Shown here: piece after piece, positions 12,826-19,129 of the stretch
Layout of the letters: the number at the start of each line of letters is the position of its first letter
Numbering within the stretch: the first letter of the stretch is position 1
Assembly: GCA_020217035.1 (NCBI GenBank)
Contig: JAIWOG010000233.1
Location: 1 to 19,129, forward strand
Source of the DNA: Magnetospirillum sp.
GTDB lineage: Bacteria; Pseudomonadota; Alphaproteobacteria; Rhodospirillales; Magnetospirillaceae
Reading direction: 5' to 3'
DNA length: 19,129 bases
The notes under the pieces: generated by a model
Database searches by the model: none
The model's input: the letters and a program-made list of their open reading frames with translations, nothing else
What the model was told of the DNA's origin: nothing
Program-made: the position numbers and the translations under genes

Positions 12826-13681
12826 GCGGCGGCTCCACCCCCAGATTGTCGATCAGCCGGGCGCCGGACAGCCGGGCGGCCACCAGGATGCGGGCCGCAC
12901 GGTCCAGACGGTCCAGCGGCTGCAAGCCGTCGGCGGCGCGGACTTCCAGGTAATCCACCGACAGGAAGCCGGCTTGCAGGATGCGCGTCACCCCCTCGGC
13001 GCACAAATCCGCCGATGTCCGCCCCTGGCGCAATCCTTCCGCCATGTCGGCCAACACTTGGTAAAGCACGGGAGCGATCTTGCGTTCTTCCATGGACAAA
13101 TAGGCGTTGCGCGACGACCGCGCCAAGCCGTCGAACTCGCGCACGGTGGGGACGCCCACCACCTCGACCGGGATGTCCAGGTCGCGGACCAGACGGCGAA
13201 TCACCGCCAGTTGCTGCCAATCCTTCTCGCCGAACAGCGCCATGTGCGGCGCCACCTGCAACAGCAGCTTGGCCACCACGGTGGCGACGCCGTCGAAATG
13301 GCCGGGGCGGACATCACCGCACAGACCGTCCGACACGCCGGAAACGTGGATAGTGGTGGCGAAGCCGTCCGGATACATCTCGGCGACCGTCGGGGCATAC
13401 AGCAGATGGCAGCCGGCCTCGGTCAACAGCGCCGCGTCTTGAGCCTCCTGGCGGGGATAGCGGCTGAAATCCTCGTTGGGGCCGAACTGGGTGGGGTTGA
13501 CGAACACCGACACCACCACCCGGTCGGCCAGTTCCAGGCCGGTGCGGACCAGGGTCAGATGGCCGTCATGCAGCGCCCCCATGGTGGGAACGAAAGCGAC
13601 GCTGAGCCCCTGGTCGCGCCAATATTGGACGCGGCCCCGCAAATCGGCCTTGGTGCGGACGATATCCACCGTGTCGGACAT
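12818..13681 (-). CDS. panC: Pantothenate synthetase PanC
   Basis: This is a 287-aa enzyme condensing D-pantoate and beta-alanine with ATP to form pantothenate, the precursor of coenzyme A. Signature motifs are PTMGALHDGH (32-41, the HIGH-like ATP site), VFVNPTQFGPNEDF (59-72), GEKDWQQL (151-158, usually with Tyr in place of Trp) and SSRNAYLS (189-196). The start at 13681 is chosen because it follows an AGAGG ribosome binding site that overlaps the panB TAG stop, and the protein then begins as in homologues. An open extension to 13723 would overlap panB. It is 8 nt after panB and overlaps the permease gene by 8 nt. Confidence 0.96.
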   Translation of the reverse strand: MSDTVDIVRTKADLRGRVQYWRDQGLSVAFVPTMGALHDGHLTLVRTGLELADRVVVSVFVNPTQFGPNEDFSRYPRQEAQDAALLTEAGCHLLYAPTVAEMYPDGFATTIHVSGVSDGLCGDVRPGHFDGVATVVAKLLLQVAPHMALFGEKDWQQLAVIRRLVRDLDIPVEVVGVPTVREFDGLARSSRNAYLSMEERKIAPVLYQVLADMAEGLRQGRTSADLCAEGVTRILQAGFLSVDYLEVRAADGLQPLDRLDRAARILVAARLSGARLIDNLGVEPPHA

Positions 13682-13689
13682 GGAAACCT

Positions 13690-14523
13690 CTAGCTCTTGG
13701 ACGCCTTGGGCAGGCCGAAGCAATGTTCGGGGCCGGGAAAGGCGCGGGATTTGACCTCGGCCGCGTAGGTGGCGGCCGCTTGGGTGATGGGATCGGAAAG
13801 ATCGGCGTAGCGCTTGACGAATTTCGGCGTGAAGTCGGAAAACAGCCCCAGCACGTCCTCGGTGACCAGCACCTGGCCGTCGCAGGCGGGAGAGGCGCCG
13901 ATGCCGATGGTGGGAATCGAGATCTCGGCCGACAGCGCCCGGGCCACCGGTTCCACCGTGCCTTCGACCACCACGCAGAAGGCGCCGGCCTGGTCCACCG
14001 CCAGGGCGTCGTCCCGGATCTGCGCCGCTTCCGCGTCAAGCCGGCCTTGGGCGCGGAACCCGCCGGCGGCGTGCACCGCTTGCGGCTTCAGGCCGATATG
14101 GGCCATGACCGGAATGCCGCGTTCGGACAGGAAACGGATGGTTTCGGCCATTTCGCGGCCGCCTTCCAGCTTGATCGCGCCGCAGCCGGTTTGCGCCATC
14201 ACCTGGGCCGCGTTGCGGAACGCCTGTTCCTTGCTTTCCTGATAACTGGCGAACGGCATGTCCACCACCACCATGGCCTGGCGCGACCCGCGCATCACCG
14301 CGCAGCCATGATTGATCATCATGTCCAGGGTGACGGAAAGCGTGGTGTCCATGCCGTACAGCACCATGCCCAGCGAATCGCCCACCAACAGGATGTCCAC
14401 ATGGGGGTCCAGCAGCTTGGCGATGGGGGCGGTGTAGGCGGTCAGCACCACCACCGGATCGGCACCCTTGCGGGCACGAATATCACGGGTGGTGACACGC
14501 TTGGCTTTGACTTCGGCGCTCAA
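13690..14523 (-). CDS. panB: 3-methyl-2-oxobutanoate hydroxymethyltransferase PanB (TTG start)
   Basis: This is a 277-aa enzyme transferring a hydroxymethyl group from methylene-tetrahydrofolate to alpha-ketoisovalerate, the first committed pantothenate step. Conserved residues visible are the metal/substrate site in LLVGDSLG (D49, S50), D88 in VVVDMPF, K118 and E120 in AIKLEGG, and the catalytic E187 in VVVEGTVE. I chose TTG 14523 because GGAGG (14529-14533) lies 5 nt upstream and the protein then begins [20 protein letters not shown], as PanB proteins usually do. ATG codons at 14544, 14565 or 14616 would add 7 to 31 residues without comparable ribosome binding sites. It is the first gene of the panB-panC-permease unit. 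Confidence 0.95.
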   Translation of the reverse strand: MSAEVKAKRVTTRDIRARKGADPVVVLTAYTAPIAKLLDPHVDILLVGDSLGMVLYGMDTTLSVTLDMMINHGCAVMRGSRQAMVVVDMPFASYQESKEQAFRNAAQVMAQTGCGAIKLEGGREMAETIRFLSERGIPVMAHIGLKPQAVHAAGGFRAQGRLDAEAAQIRDDALAVDQAGAFCVVVEGTVEPVARALSAEISIPTIGIGASPACDGQVLVTEDVLGLFSDFTPKFVKRYADLSDPITQAAATYAAEVKSRAFPGPEHCFGLPKASKS

Positions 14524-14528
14524 GGTTT

Positions 14529-14533
14529 CCTCC
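14529..14533 (-). promoter_or_regulatory. Ribosome binding site deciding the TTG start of panB
   Basis: GGAGG on the minus strand is spaced 5 nt (AAACC) from the TTG at 14523. If translation began at the upstream ATG 14544, this perfect Shine-Dalgarno sequence would lie inside the coding region. Confidence 0.65.
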
Positions 14534-14681
14534 AACAAGAGCATGTTCACGCCATGCGCGGACATGCGGCAAGCCCGAGTGGCGTTTGAACCGCCCGGCA
14601 CGGGCACCCCGTTCAAGCCGGCCCTGGTTTTCCATCCCCGCCCCGTGAAGTCAAACGATAATAAGCCCGGCCTTGCGGAAT

Positions 14682-15434
14682 TCAGTTGGCGGCGACGCCT
14701 TCCGCCAGTTCACGCAAGGCGCTGGAATCGGTCAACACCACATGGCCGGAGGCCGGCAAACCGATGACCCCTTCCCGCTTCAACTGGGTGAAGGTGCGGC
14801 TGACCGTCTCGATGGTCAGCCCCAGATAATCGGCGATGTCGGCGCGGCTCATGGGCAAGGCCACCGGGCTGTTGGGCAGGCCCTGAACCTCGGCCCGCTG
14901 CGACAGCTTCAGCAGGAAGGTGGCGACCTTTTCCCGCGCCGTCTTGCGCCCCAGCAGCAGCATCTGTTCCTGCGCCGCCACCAAGTCCTTGACGGTCATG
15001 GAAAACATCTTGCGTTCCAGCTTGGGGATGTCGCCCAGCAGGGAATCGAGCTTGCGGTGGGTGAAGCGGCACAATTGCGTCTGGGTCACCGTCTCGGCGG
15101 TGTAGGCATAGCCGGTGTCCAGCCCCAGGCCGAACATCTCGCCCGAGAACAAAAAGCCGATGATCTGGCGGCGCCCATCGGACAACAGCTTGTAAAGCTT
15201 CACCGCCCCGGTGGCGATGGAATAGACGTGGTCGGCGGGGTCGCCCTCGCGGAACACGGTGAAGTTGGCCGGCAGATGGGCATGGCAGCGCACGGTGGCC
15301 AGACGCTTGATCTCGTCATGGCTGAGCTCGGCGCAAAAGGCGATTTCGCGGACCACGTCACAATTGCGGCACGGCGGCGCCCCTGCGTCGGCGTCCCTGG
15401 CAACCTTGTGATCGTCGTAGTCCAGCGGCGGCAT
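14682..15434 (-). CDS. fnr: FNR-type (Crp/Fnr family) oxygen-responsive transcriptional regulator
   Basis: This is a 250-aa regulator. The N-terminal cysteines C22-x2-C25-x8-C34 plus C122 match the ligand set for an oxygen-labile [4Fe-4S] cluster; C50 is an extra cysteine. A cyclic-nucleotide-binding-like beta barrel covers about 45-130, a long dimer helix about 135-165, and a helix-turn-helix about 190-220. The recognition helix contains E-T-V-S-R, the E..SR pattern of FNR that reads TTGAT-N4-ATCAA. The four-cysteine spacing equals, as I recall, that of MgFnr from Magnetospirillum. It starts 5 nt after ccoS, so it is likely the last gene of the ccoGHIS transcript. I found no FNR box inside the window; the operon promoter lies outside. 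Confidence 0.93.
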   Translation of the reverse strand: MPPLDYDDHKVARDADAGAPPCRNCDVVREIAFCAELSHDEIKRLATVRCHAHLPANFTVFREGDPADHVYSIATGAVKLYKLLSDGRRQIIGFLFSGEMFGLGLDTGYAYTAETVTQTQLCRFTHRKLDSLLGDIPKLERKMFSMTVKDLVAAQEQMLLLGRKTAREKVATFLLKLSQRAEVQGLPNSPVALPMSRADIADYLGLTIETVSRTFTQLKREGVIGLPASGHVVLTDSSALRELAEGVAAN

Positions 15435-15439
15435 GGATT

Positions 15440-15637
15440 TCAGCCCGTCTTGTCTGGTGCCGGCGCCTCGGCCTTGGGGGCTGGCGCCGGGGGAAGGTCG
15501 TCATCTTCGAACAAGATGCGGTGTGCGGCCCCATCCAGGTCGTCGAACTGCCCAGATTTCAGGGCCCACAGGAAGGCCACCAATCCGATCCCACCCAAAA
15601 CCAGGGCCACCGGAATAAGCATCAGCAGGTTGGTCAA
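15440..15637 (-). CDS. ccoS: cbb3-type cytochrome oxidase assembly protein CcoS (TTG start)
   Basis: This is a 65-aa single-pass membrane protein. The N-terminal helix LLMLIPVALVLGGIGLVAFL is followed by the family signature FLWALKSGQFDDLDGAAHRILF (about 22-43) and a Pro/Ala-rich tail. CcoS (FixS) is needed for maturation of the cbb3 oxidase, apparently for cofactor insertion. The start is TTG at 15637, overlapping the ccoI stop in the tetranucleotide TTGA and preceded by GGGAG with 6-nt spacing. The first ATG (residue 6) would cut into the membrane helix. It lies 5 nt before the fnr gene. Confidence 0.93.
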   Translation of the reverse strand: MTNLLMLIPVALVLGGIGLVAFLWALKSGQFDDLDGAAHRILFEDDDLPPAPAPKAEAPAPDKTG

Positions 15638-17973
15638 ACTTTTCTCCCGCGCGTCAGCCGCAGGGCGTTGCCAATTACTACCAGTGACGAGGTGGACATG
15701 GCAATCGCCGCGATCAAGGGGGTCACGTGCCCGGCCACCGCCAAGGGGACGGTGAAGGCATTGTAACCCAAGGCCAAGCCGAAATTCTGCTGGACCAAAG
15801 CTCGGGACCGCCGGGCCACGTCCAGGACTTCCGTCACCGGCGCCAGGCGTTCGCCCTGGAACACCACGTCGGCGGCGGTCTGGCTGACGTCGACGGCGGT
15901 GGACGGCGACAGCGACACGTAAGCGGCAGAAAGCGCGGGAGCGTCGTTCAGCCCGTCACCCACCATCATCACCCGCTTGCCCTGGGCCTTCAACGCTTCC
16001 AGCCGCGCCACCTTTTCCGCGGGCGTGCAGCCGGCCCGCCACTGGGCGATGTCCAATTGGGCGGCCAAGGCGCCCACCGTCGCCTTGCGGTCGCCGGACA
16101 GCAATTCCACCGTCAGCCCCCAGTGCTTCAACTTGGCCACCACCTCGGCCGCGTCGATGCGCGGGCGGTCGGCGAAGGCGAAACGCACCGGCCGGCAACC
16201 AGGGCCGGCCAGCCACAATTCCGGCCCCTCGGCCCCATCCTCGTCGGCGACGCCCACATGCAGGCGGCTGCCCAAGCGCCATTCGCCGGCCACCATGCCG
16301 CGTCCCGGCTCCTCGACGGCCAGCGGATCGGCGGCGGTTCCGGGCCGTGACGCCGCCAGGGCGCGGGCCAGGGGATGGTGCGAAGCGGCGGCCAGACTGG
16401 CCGCCCGCAGTAAGTCTGCCTCGCTCCAGGTGCCGTTTTCCAACAGTTCCGGCTTGCCGATGGTCAGCGTCCCGGTCTTGTCGAACACCACCACGTCGAT
16501 CTCGGCCACCCGTTCCAACGCCGTGGCGCTTTTCAGCAAGATGCCCTGGCGCAGCAGACGGCCGCTGGCGATCACCTGGACCACCGGCACCGCCAGGGCC
16601 AAGGCGCACGGACAGGTGATGATCAGCACCGCCACCGCATGCAGCAACGCCACCTGCCAGGGGATGCCGCCCAACATCACCCAGCCCAGGAAAGTGGCGA
16701 GCGCCGCCACGTGCACCACGGGGGCGTACCAGCGCGACACCCGGTCGGCCAGGGCGACATATTTGGCGCGGCCCTGTTCGGCCACTTCCATCATGCGGAC
16801 GATTTCCGCCAGCAGCGTGCGTTCGCCCACCGCCGACACCGTCAGACGCAAGGGCGCCGACAGATTGATGGTGCCGGCGAAGACCTGGGTTCCCGGACCG
16901 ACCGCGGCCGGCACCGTCTCGCCCGTGATCAGGCTGGTGTCCAGGTCCGACCGGCCCGACACCACCACGCCGTCGATGCCGACGCGTTCCCCCGCCGCCA
17001 CCAGCACAATCTGGCCGGTCTTCACCTGGTTGGGCGGGATCAGGCGCTGGCTGCCGTCGTCCTCCAGGACGGTGACCGCCACCGCGTCCAGCGTCAGCAG
17101 ATGCTCGGCCGCCGACCGCGCCTTGCCGCGCGCCCGGCTGTCCAGATAACGGCCGATCAACAGGAAGAACAAAAGCGTGATGGCGGAATCGAAATAGGCG
17201 TGCTCGCCGCCCCGGATGGTTTCCGCCAGCGACATGCCCGAGGCCAACAAGACACCCAGGGTGATGGGCACGTCCATGTTGGTGCGGCGGTTGGACAGCG
17301 CCGCCAAGGCTGAATAAAGGAAGGGACGGATGCAATAAAGCACCGCCGGCAACACGATCAGGGCGCTGATCCAGTGCATCAATTCGCGGGTGTAGAAACC
17401 CATGCCGGAAAAATGCCCGGCCCACACCGACACCGACAGCAGCATGACGTTGCCGGCGGCGAAACCGGCCACCGCCATGGCCCGCAGCAATTGCTTCTCG
17501 TGCTTTTCGGTTTCACGGCCCAGCTTGGCCGGATCATAGGGCACCAGACGATAGCCCACCGCCAGCACCGGGGCCAATATCTCCGCCGGGTCGGCCTCGT
17601 CCCGTTTCCAGCGCAGCACCAGGCGGCGGGTGGTCATGTTGACCCGCGCCCACACCACCGCTGGCTGACGCGACAAAAGCGCCTCGATCAGCCAGATGCA
17701 GGCGGCGCAATGGATGCCTTCCACCATCAGGTTCAGGCTGGCCAGGCCGTCGCCCTGGTCGATCACATGGGCGGCGTAATCATGATGGGCGGTGGCGCCG
17801 TCCTCGGGACGCAGCGGGCGGACCGCCGGGTCGACGCAACGCCGTTCGTAATATCGCCCCAGCCCCATCTCGGCCAGCAGGGCATAGGCGCCTTCGCAAC
17901 CCCGGCAACAGAAATCCCCGTCAAATCCGACGGGGATTTCCTGGCCGCAATGACGACACGGACGTGCGGTCAC
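15634..17973 (-). CDS. ccoI: Copper-transporting P1B-type ATPase CcoI (FixI)
   Basis: This is a 779-aa heavy-metal P-type ATPase that supplies copper for the cbb3 oxidase. The N-terminus has a cysteine-rich zinc-ribbon-like part (C6, C9, CCRGC at 22-26), then an HMA domain with GIHCAAC (C89, C92). About eight membrane helices follow. Further motifs are TGE (350-352), the intramembrane copper motif CPC (454-456), the phosphorylated Asp in DKTGTLT (D498), the HP motif (533-534) and GDGLNDAP (672-679). The start GTG 17973 overlaps the ccoH stop as GTGA and gives the usual N-terminus; the open frame extends to 18045 but that part is Arg-rich and lies inside ccoH. It overlaps ccoS by 4 nt. Confidence 0.96.
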   Translation of the reverse strand: MTARPCRHCGQEIPVGFDGDFCCRGCEGAYALLAEMGLGRYYERRCVDPAVRPLRPEDGATAHHDYAAHVIDQGDGLASLNLMVEGIHCAACIWLIEALLSRQPAVVWARVNMTTRRLVLRWKRDEADPAEILAPVLAVGYRLVPYDPAKLGRETEKHEKQLLRAMAVAGFAAGNVMLLSVSVWAGHFSGMGFYTRELMHWISALIVLPAVLYCIRPFLYSALAALSNRRTNMDVPITLGVLLASGMSLAETIRGGEHAYFDSAITLLFFLLIGRYLDSRARGKARSAAEHLLTLDAVAVTVLEDDGSQRLIPPNQVKTGQIVLVAAGERVGIDGVVVSGRSDLDTSLITGETVPAAVGPGTQVFAGTINLSAPLRLTVSAVGERTLLAEIVRMMEVAEQGRAKYVALADRVSRWYAPVVHVAALATFLGWVMLGGIPWQVALLHAVAVLIITCPCALALAVPVVQVIASGRLLRQGILLKSATALERVAEIDVVVFDKTGTLTIGKPELLENGTWSEADLLRAASLAAASHHPLARALAASRPGTAADPLAVEEPGRGMVAGEWRLGSRLHVGVADEDGAEGPELWLAGPGCRPVRFAFADRPRIDAAEVVAKLKHWGLTVELLSGDRKATVGALAAQLDIAQWRAGCTPAEKVARLEALKAQGKRVMMVGDGLNDAPALSAAYVSLSPSTAVDVSQTAADVVFQGERLAPVTEVLDVARRSRALVQQNFGLALGYNAFTVPLAVAGHVTPLIAAIAMSTSSLVVIGNALRLTRGRKV

Positions 17974-18473
17974 GGAATGACGAAACGTTGGGCGTGCTGA
18001 TAGGCCATGCCGCCGTCGCCGACGGCGACCACGTCCATGTCCCACACCCCGGCCAACGGCAAGGGAATGGTGCCGCCATAGATTCCGTTGCCCAAAGCCG
18101 GCAAATCCACTTCGTGGTCATAGCCGGTGACCGTGGGGCGCACCATGGCGGCGCGGACGGTCAGCTTGTCCACCGCCTTGCCGTCGCGGTCGCGATAGCT
18201 GATGCGGATGTCGGCCTGGGGCCGGTCAGCCGAGGGCAAGGGCTGAATCTTGGTGTCGACCGTCCAGCCCATTTCCGCCTGCGCCTTGGCCAAGGCCAGG
18301 TTCTGGTTGTAAAGACGCCCCTTCTCATAGGCGTTCTGCGTCGATATGCCAGTGAAGGTGGTGGTGGCGAAATAGGCCAGGGTGCCGTTCACCGCCAGAA
18401 CCACCCCAAAGGCGCCGACGAAGATGTAGGGGTACCACCACCCCGGCTGACGGGTCTTGGCCATGGCGCTCAC
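17970..18473 (-). CDS. ccoH: cbb3 oxidase assembly protein CcoH (FixH family)
   Basis: This is a 167-aa FixH-family protein. A single N-terminal membrane helix (about 15-36, IFVGAFGVVLAVNGTLAYFA) is followed by FTGISTQNAYEKGRLYNQNL, the characteristic FixH segment, and a periplasmic beta-rich domain ending in GVWDMDVVAVGDGGMAYQHA. CcoH stabilises early cbb3 assembly intermediates. The GTG at 18473 overlaps the ccoG stop as GTGA. ATG 18464, three codons inside, is a credible alternative with a GGTGAG ribosome binding site. The 3' end overlaps ccoI by 4 nt. Confidence 0.93.
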   Translation of the reverse strand: MSAMAKTRQPGWWYPYIFVGAFGVVLAVNGTLAYFATTTFTGISTQNAYEKGRLYNQNLALAKAQAEMGWTVDTKIQPLPSADRPQADIRISYRDRDGKAVDKLTVRAAMVRPTVTGYDHEVDLPALGNGIYGGTIPLPLAGVWDMDVVAVGDGGMAYQHAQRFVIP

Positions 18474-19129
18474 CGCCCCGGTCCGGCGAACAGCGAATGG
18501 CTGCGGACGATGCTGTCACCGCCCTTCTCGGTCAGGACGAAAGTGATGTCGGTCTTCTTGTCGGTCACGTTTTCCTCGGGGGCATTGACGTAAAGACGAA
18601 GGGTGGTGACCTGGTCGCCAGGCACCGTCAAATCCATCTCGGCCACGTTCTTCTCGCCGCCCACCACTTCCATGGTGGCGCCCTGGATGCCGAGAACCTT
18701 CAGAGTATAGACGCGCTCGGCACGGACCATGTTGAGAATTTTGTAGGTGTAACCGTTGCGGATAGTCCCGTCCGACAGGGCGACGAACATCGGCGCCCGC
18801 TCGTGCAGGATGTTGACCTCGGTGGTCCGCCGGGTTCCCAGCGACAACACCATGCCGACGCCGATGACGGTCAGCAGCAGGGTGTAAAGGATGGTGCGGG
18901 TGCGCACCAGCTTGGTCTGCTTGCCGGGACCGCCCGAAGCGCGGGAATTCACGTTGGTGATGGAATCGTACGAAATCAAGCCGCGCGGCAGACCGACGCG
19001 GTCCATCATGGAATCGCAGGCGTCCACGCACAGGCCACAGCCGATGCAGGCCATCTGCAGGCCCTCGCGGATGTCGATGCCGGTGGGGCAGACCTGGACG
19101 CACATCTTGCAGTCGATGCAATGGCCGCG
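18470..19129 (-). CDS. ccoG: cbb3 oxidase assembly iron-sulfur protein CcoG (FixG), C-terminal part
   Basis: The frame is open to the window edge, so 219 residues of the C-terminal part are visible and the N-terminal membrane domain is missing. Two bacterial-ferredoxin cluster motifs stand at the start: HCIDCKMCVQVCP (C-x2-C-x2-C-x3-CP) and ACIGCGLCVDAC (C-x2-C-x2-C-x3-C). A membrane helix follows (TILYTLLLTVIGVGMVLSLG), then a periplasmic immunoglobulin-like domain. CcoG is thought to reduce copper(II) so that copper(I) can be delivered to the oxidase. The ATG at 19105 lies within the first ferredoxin motif and is not the start. Its stop overlaps ccoH. ccoNOQP may lie just upstream, outside the window. 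Confidence 0.95.
   Translation of the reverse strand, partial: RGHCIDCKMCVQVCPTGIDIREGLQMACIGCGLCVDACDSMMDRVGLPRGLISYDSITNVNSRASGGPGKQTKLVRTRTILYTLLLTVIGVGMVLSLGTRRTTEVNILHERAPMFVALSDGTIRNGYTYKILNMVRAERVYTLKVLGIQGATMEVVGGEKNVAEMDLTVPGDQVTTLRLYVNAPEENVTDKKTDITFVLTEKGGDSIVRSHSLFAGPGR

Noticed and set aside
11659..13353. A very long plus-strand open frame (564 codons) antisense to the permease and panC
   Set aside because: It is Gly/His/Arg/Gln-rich with no recognisable domain, while the minus-strand frames encode clear AzgA and PanC proteins.
14534..14681. Promoter for panB with TTGACT as -35
   Set aside because: No acceptable -10 hexamer occurs at 16-18 nt spacing (AAAACC at 17), so the promoter position remains undetermined.
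15956..17425. A 489-codon minus-strand frame inside ccoI, and long plus-strand frames opposite it
   Set aside because: These are shadows of the ccoI reading frame, with biased composition and no motifs.
1..19129. FNR/FixK boxes (TTGAT-N4-ATCAA), CRISPR repeats, transposase genes or attachment sites
   Set aside because: I scanned by eye for these and found only half-sites such as ATCAA near 6410; no convincing full site, repeat array or mobile-element gene was seen.

Overview
The window is a compact, GC-rich stretch of about 19 kb from an alphaproteobacterium. Gene content points to a Magnetospirillum-like Rhodospirillaceae member. The evidence is a cheAWYBR operon whose CheA carries a C-terminal receiver, a ccoGHIS cluster followed by an FNR-type regulator, and an FNR cysteine spacing (C22, C25, C34, C122) that matches, from memory, the spacing described for MgFnr of magnetospirilla. 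The genus is an inference; no database search was possible.

Layout. (1) 1-4330, plus strand: the 3' part of cheA, then cheW, cheY, cheB and cheR, tightly spaced and forming one chemotaxis operon. (2) 4327-5172, minus strand: an atypical SDR/NAD(P)-binding epimerase-like gene whose stop codon interlocks with that of cheR. (3) 5256-6409, plus strand: a secreted TPR protein and a small unknown protein, translationally coupled. (4) 6410-6684: a non-coding gap with a perfect intrinsic terminator and a possible small RNA or leader. (5) 6685-9714, plus strand: a PhoH-like ATPase, a 76-aa TraR/DksA-type zinc-finger protein, an orphan periplasmic solute-binding protein and a Sel1-like repeat protein. 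(6) 9666-11189, minus strand: an unrecognised protein with a peptidoglycan-binding domain, split by one in-frame TGA and preceded by a good promoter and a strong leader hairpin. (7) 11394-11478, minus strand: tRNA-Leu(CAA). (8) 11533-14523, minus strand: panB, panC and an AzgA-type purine permease that overlaps the end of panC. (9) 14682-19129, minus strand: ccoG (partial), ccoH, ccoI, ccoS and an fnr-type regulator. The four cco genes are joined by 4-nt overlaps.

How the parts work together. The chemotaxis operon encodes kinase, coupling protein, response regulator and the methylation/demethylation pair. The cco genes supply copper and assembly functions for a high-affinity cbb3 oxidase; the oxidase subunits themselves are not in the window. 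The adjacent FNR-type protein probably ties that cluster to oxygen level. panB and panC catalyse the two pantoate/pantothenate steps. The middle region (5-11 kb) is a mix of poorly characterised genes and holds the most unusual signals: the terminator-bearing RNA candidate before phoH, the TraR-like mini-DksA, and the interrupted peptidoglycan-binding gene. I saw no insertion sequence, prophage module, CRISPR array or replication origin.
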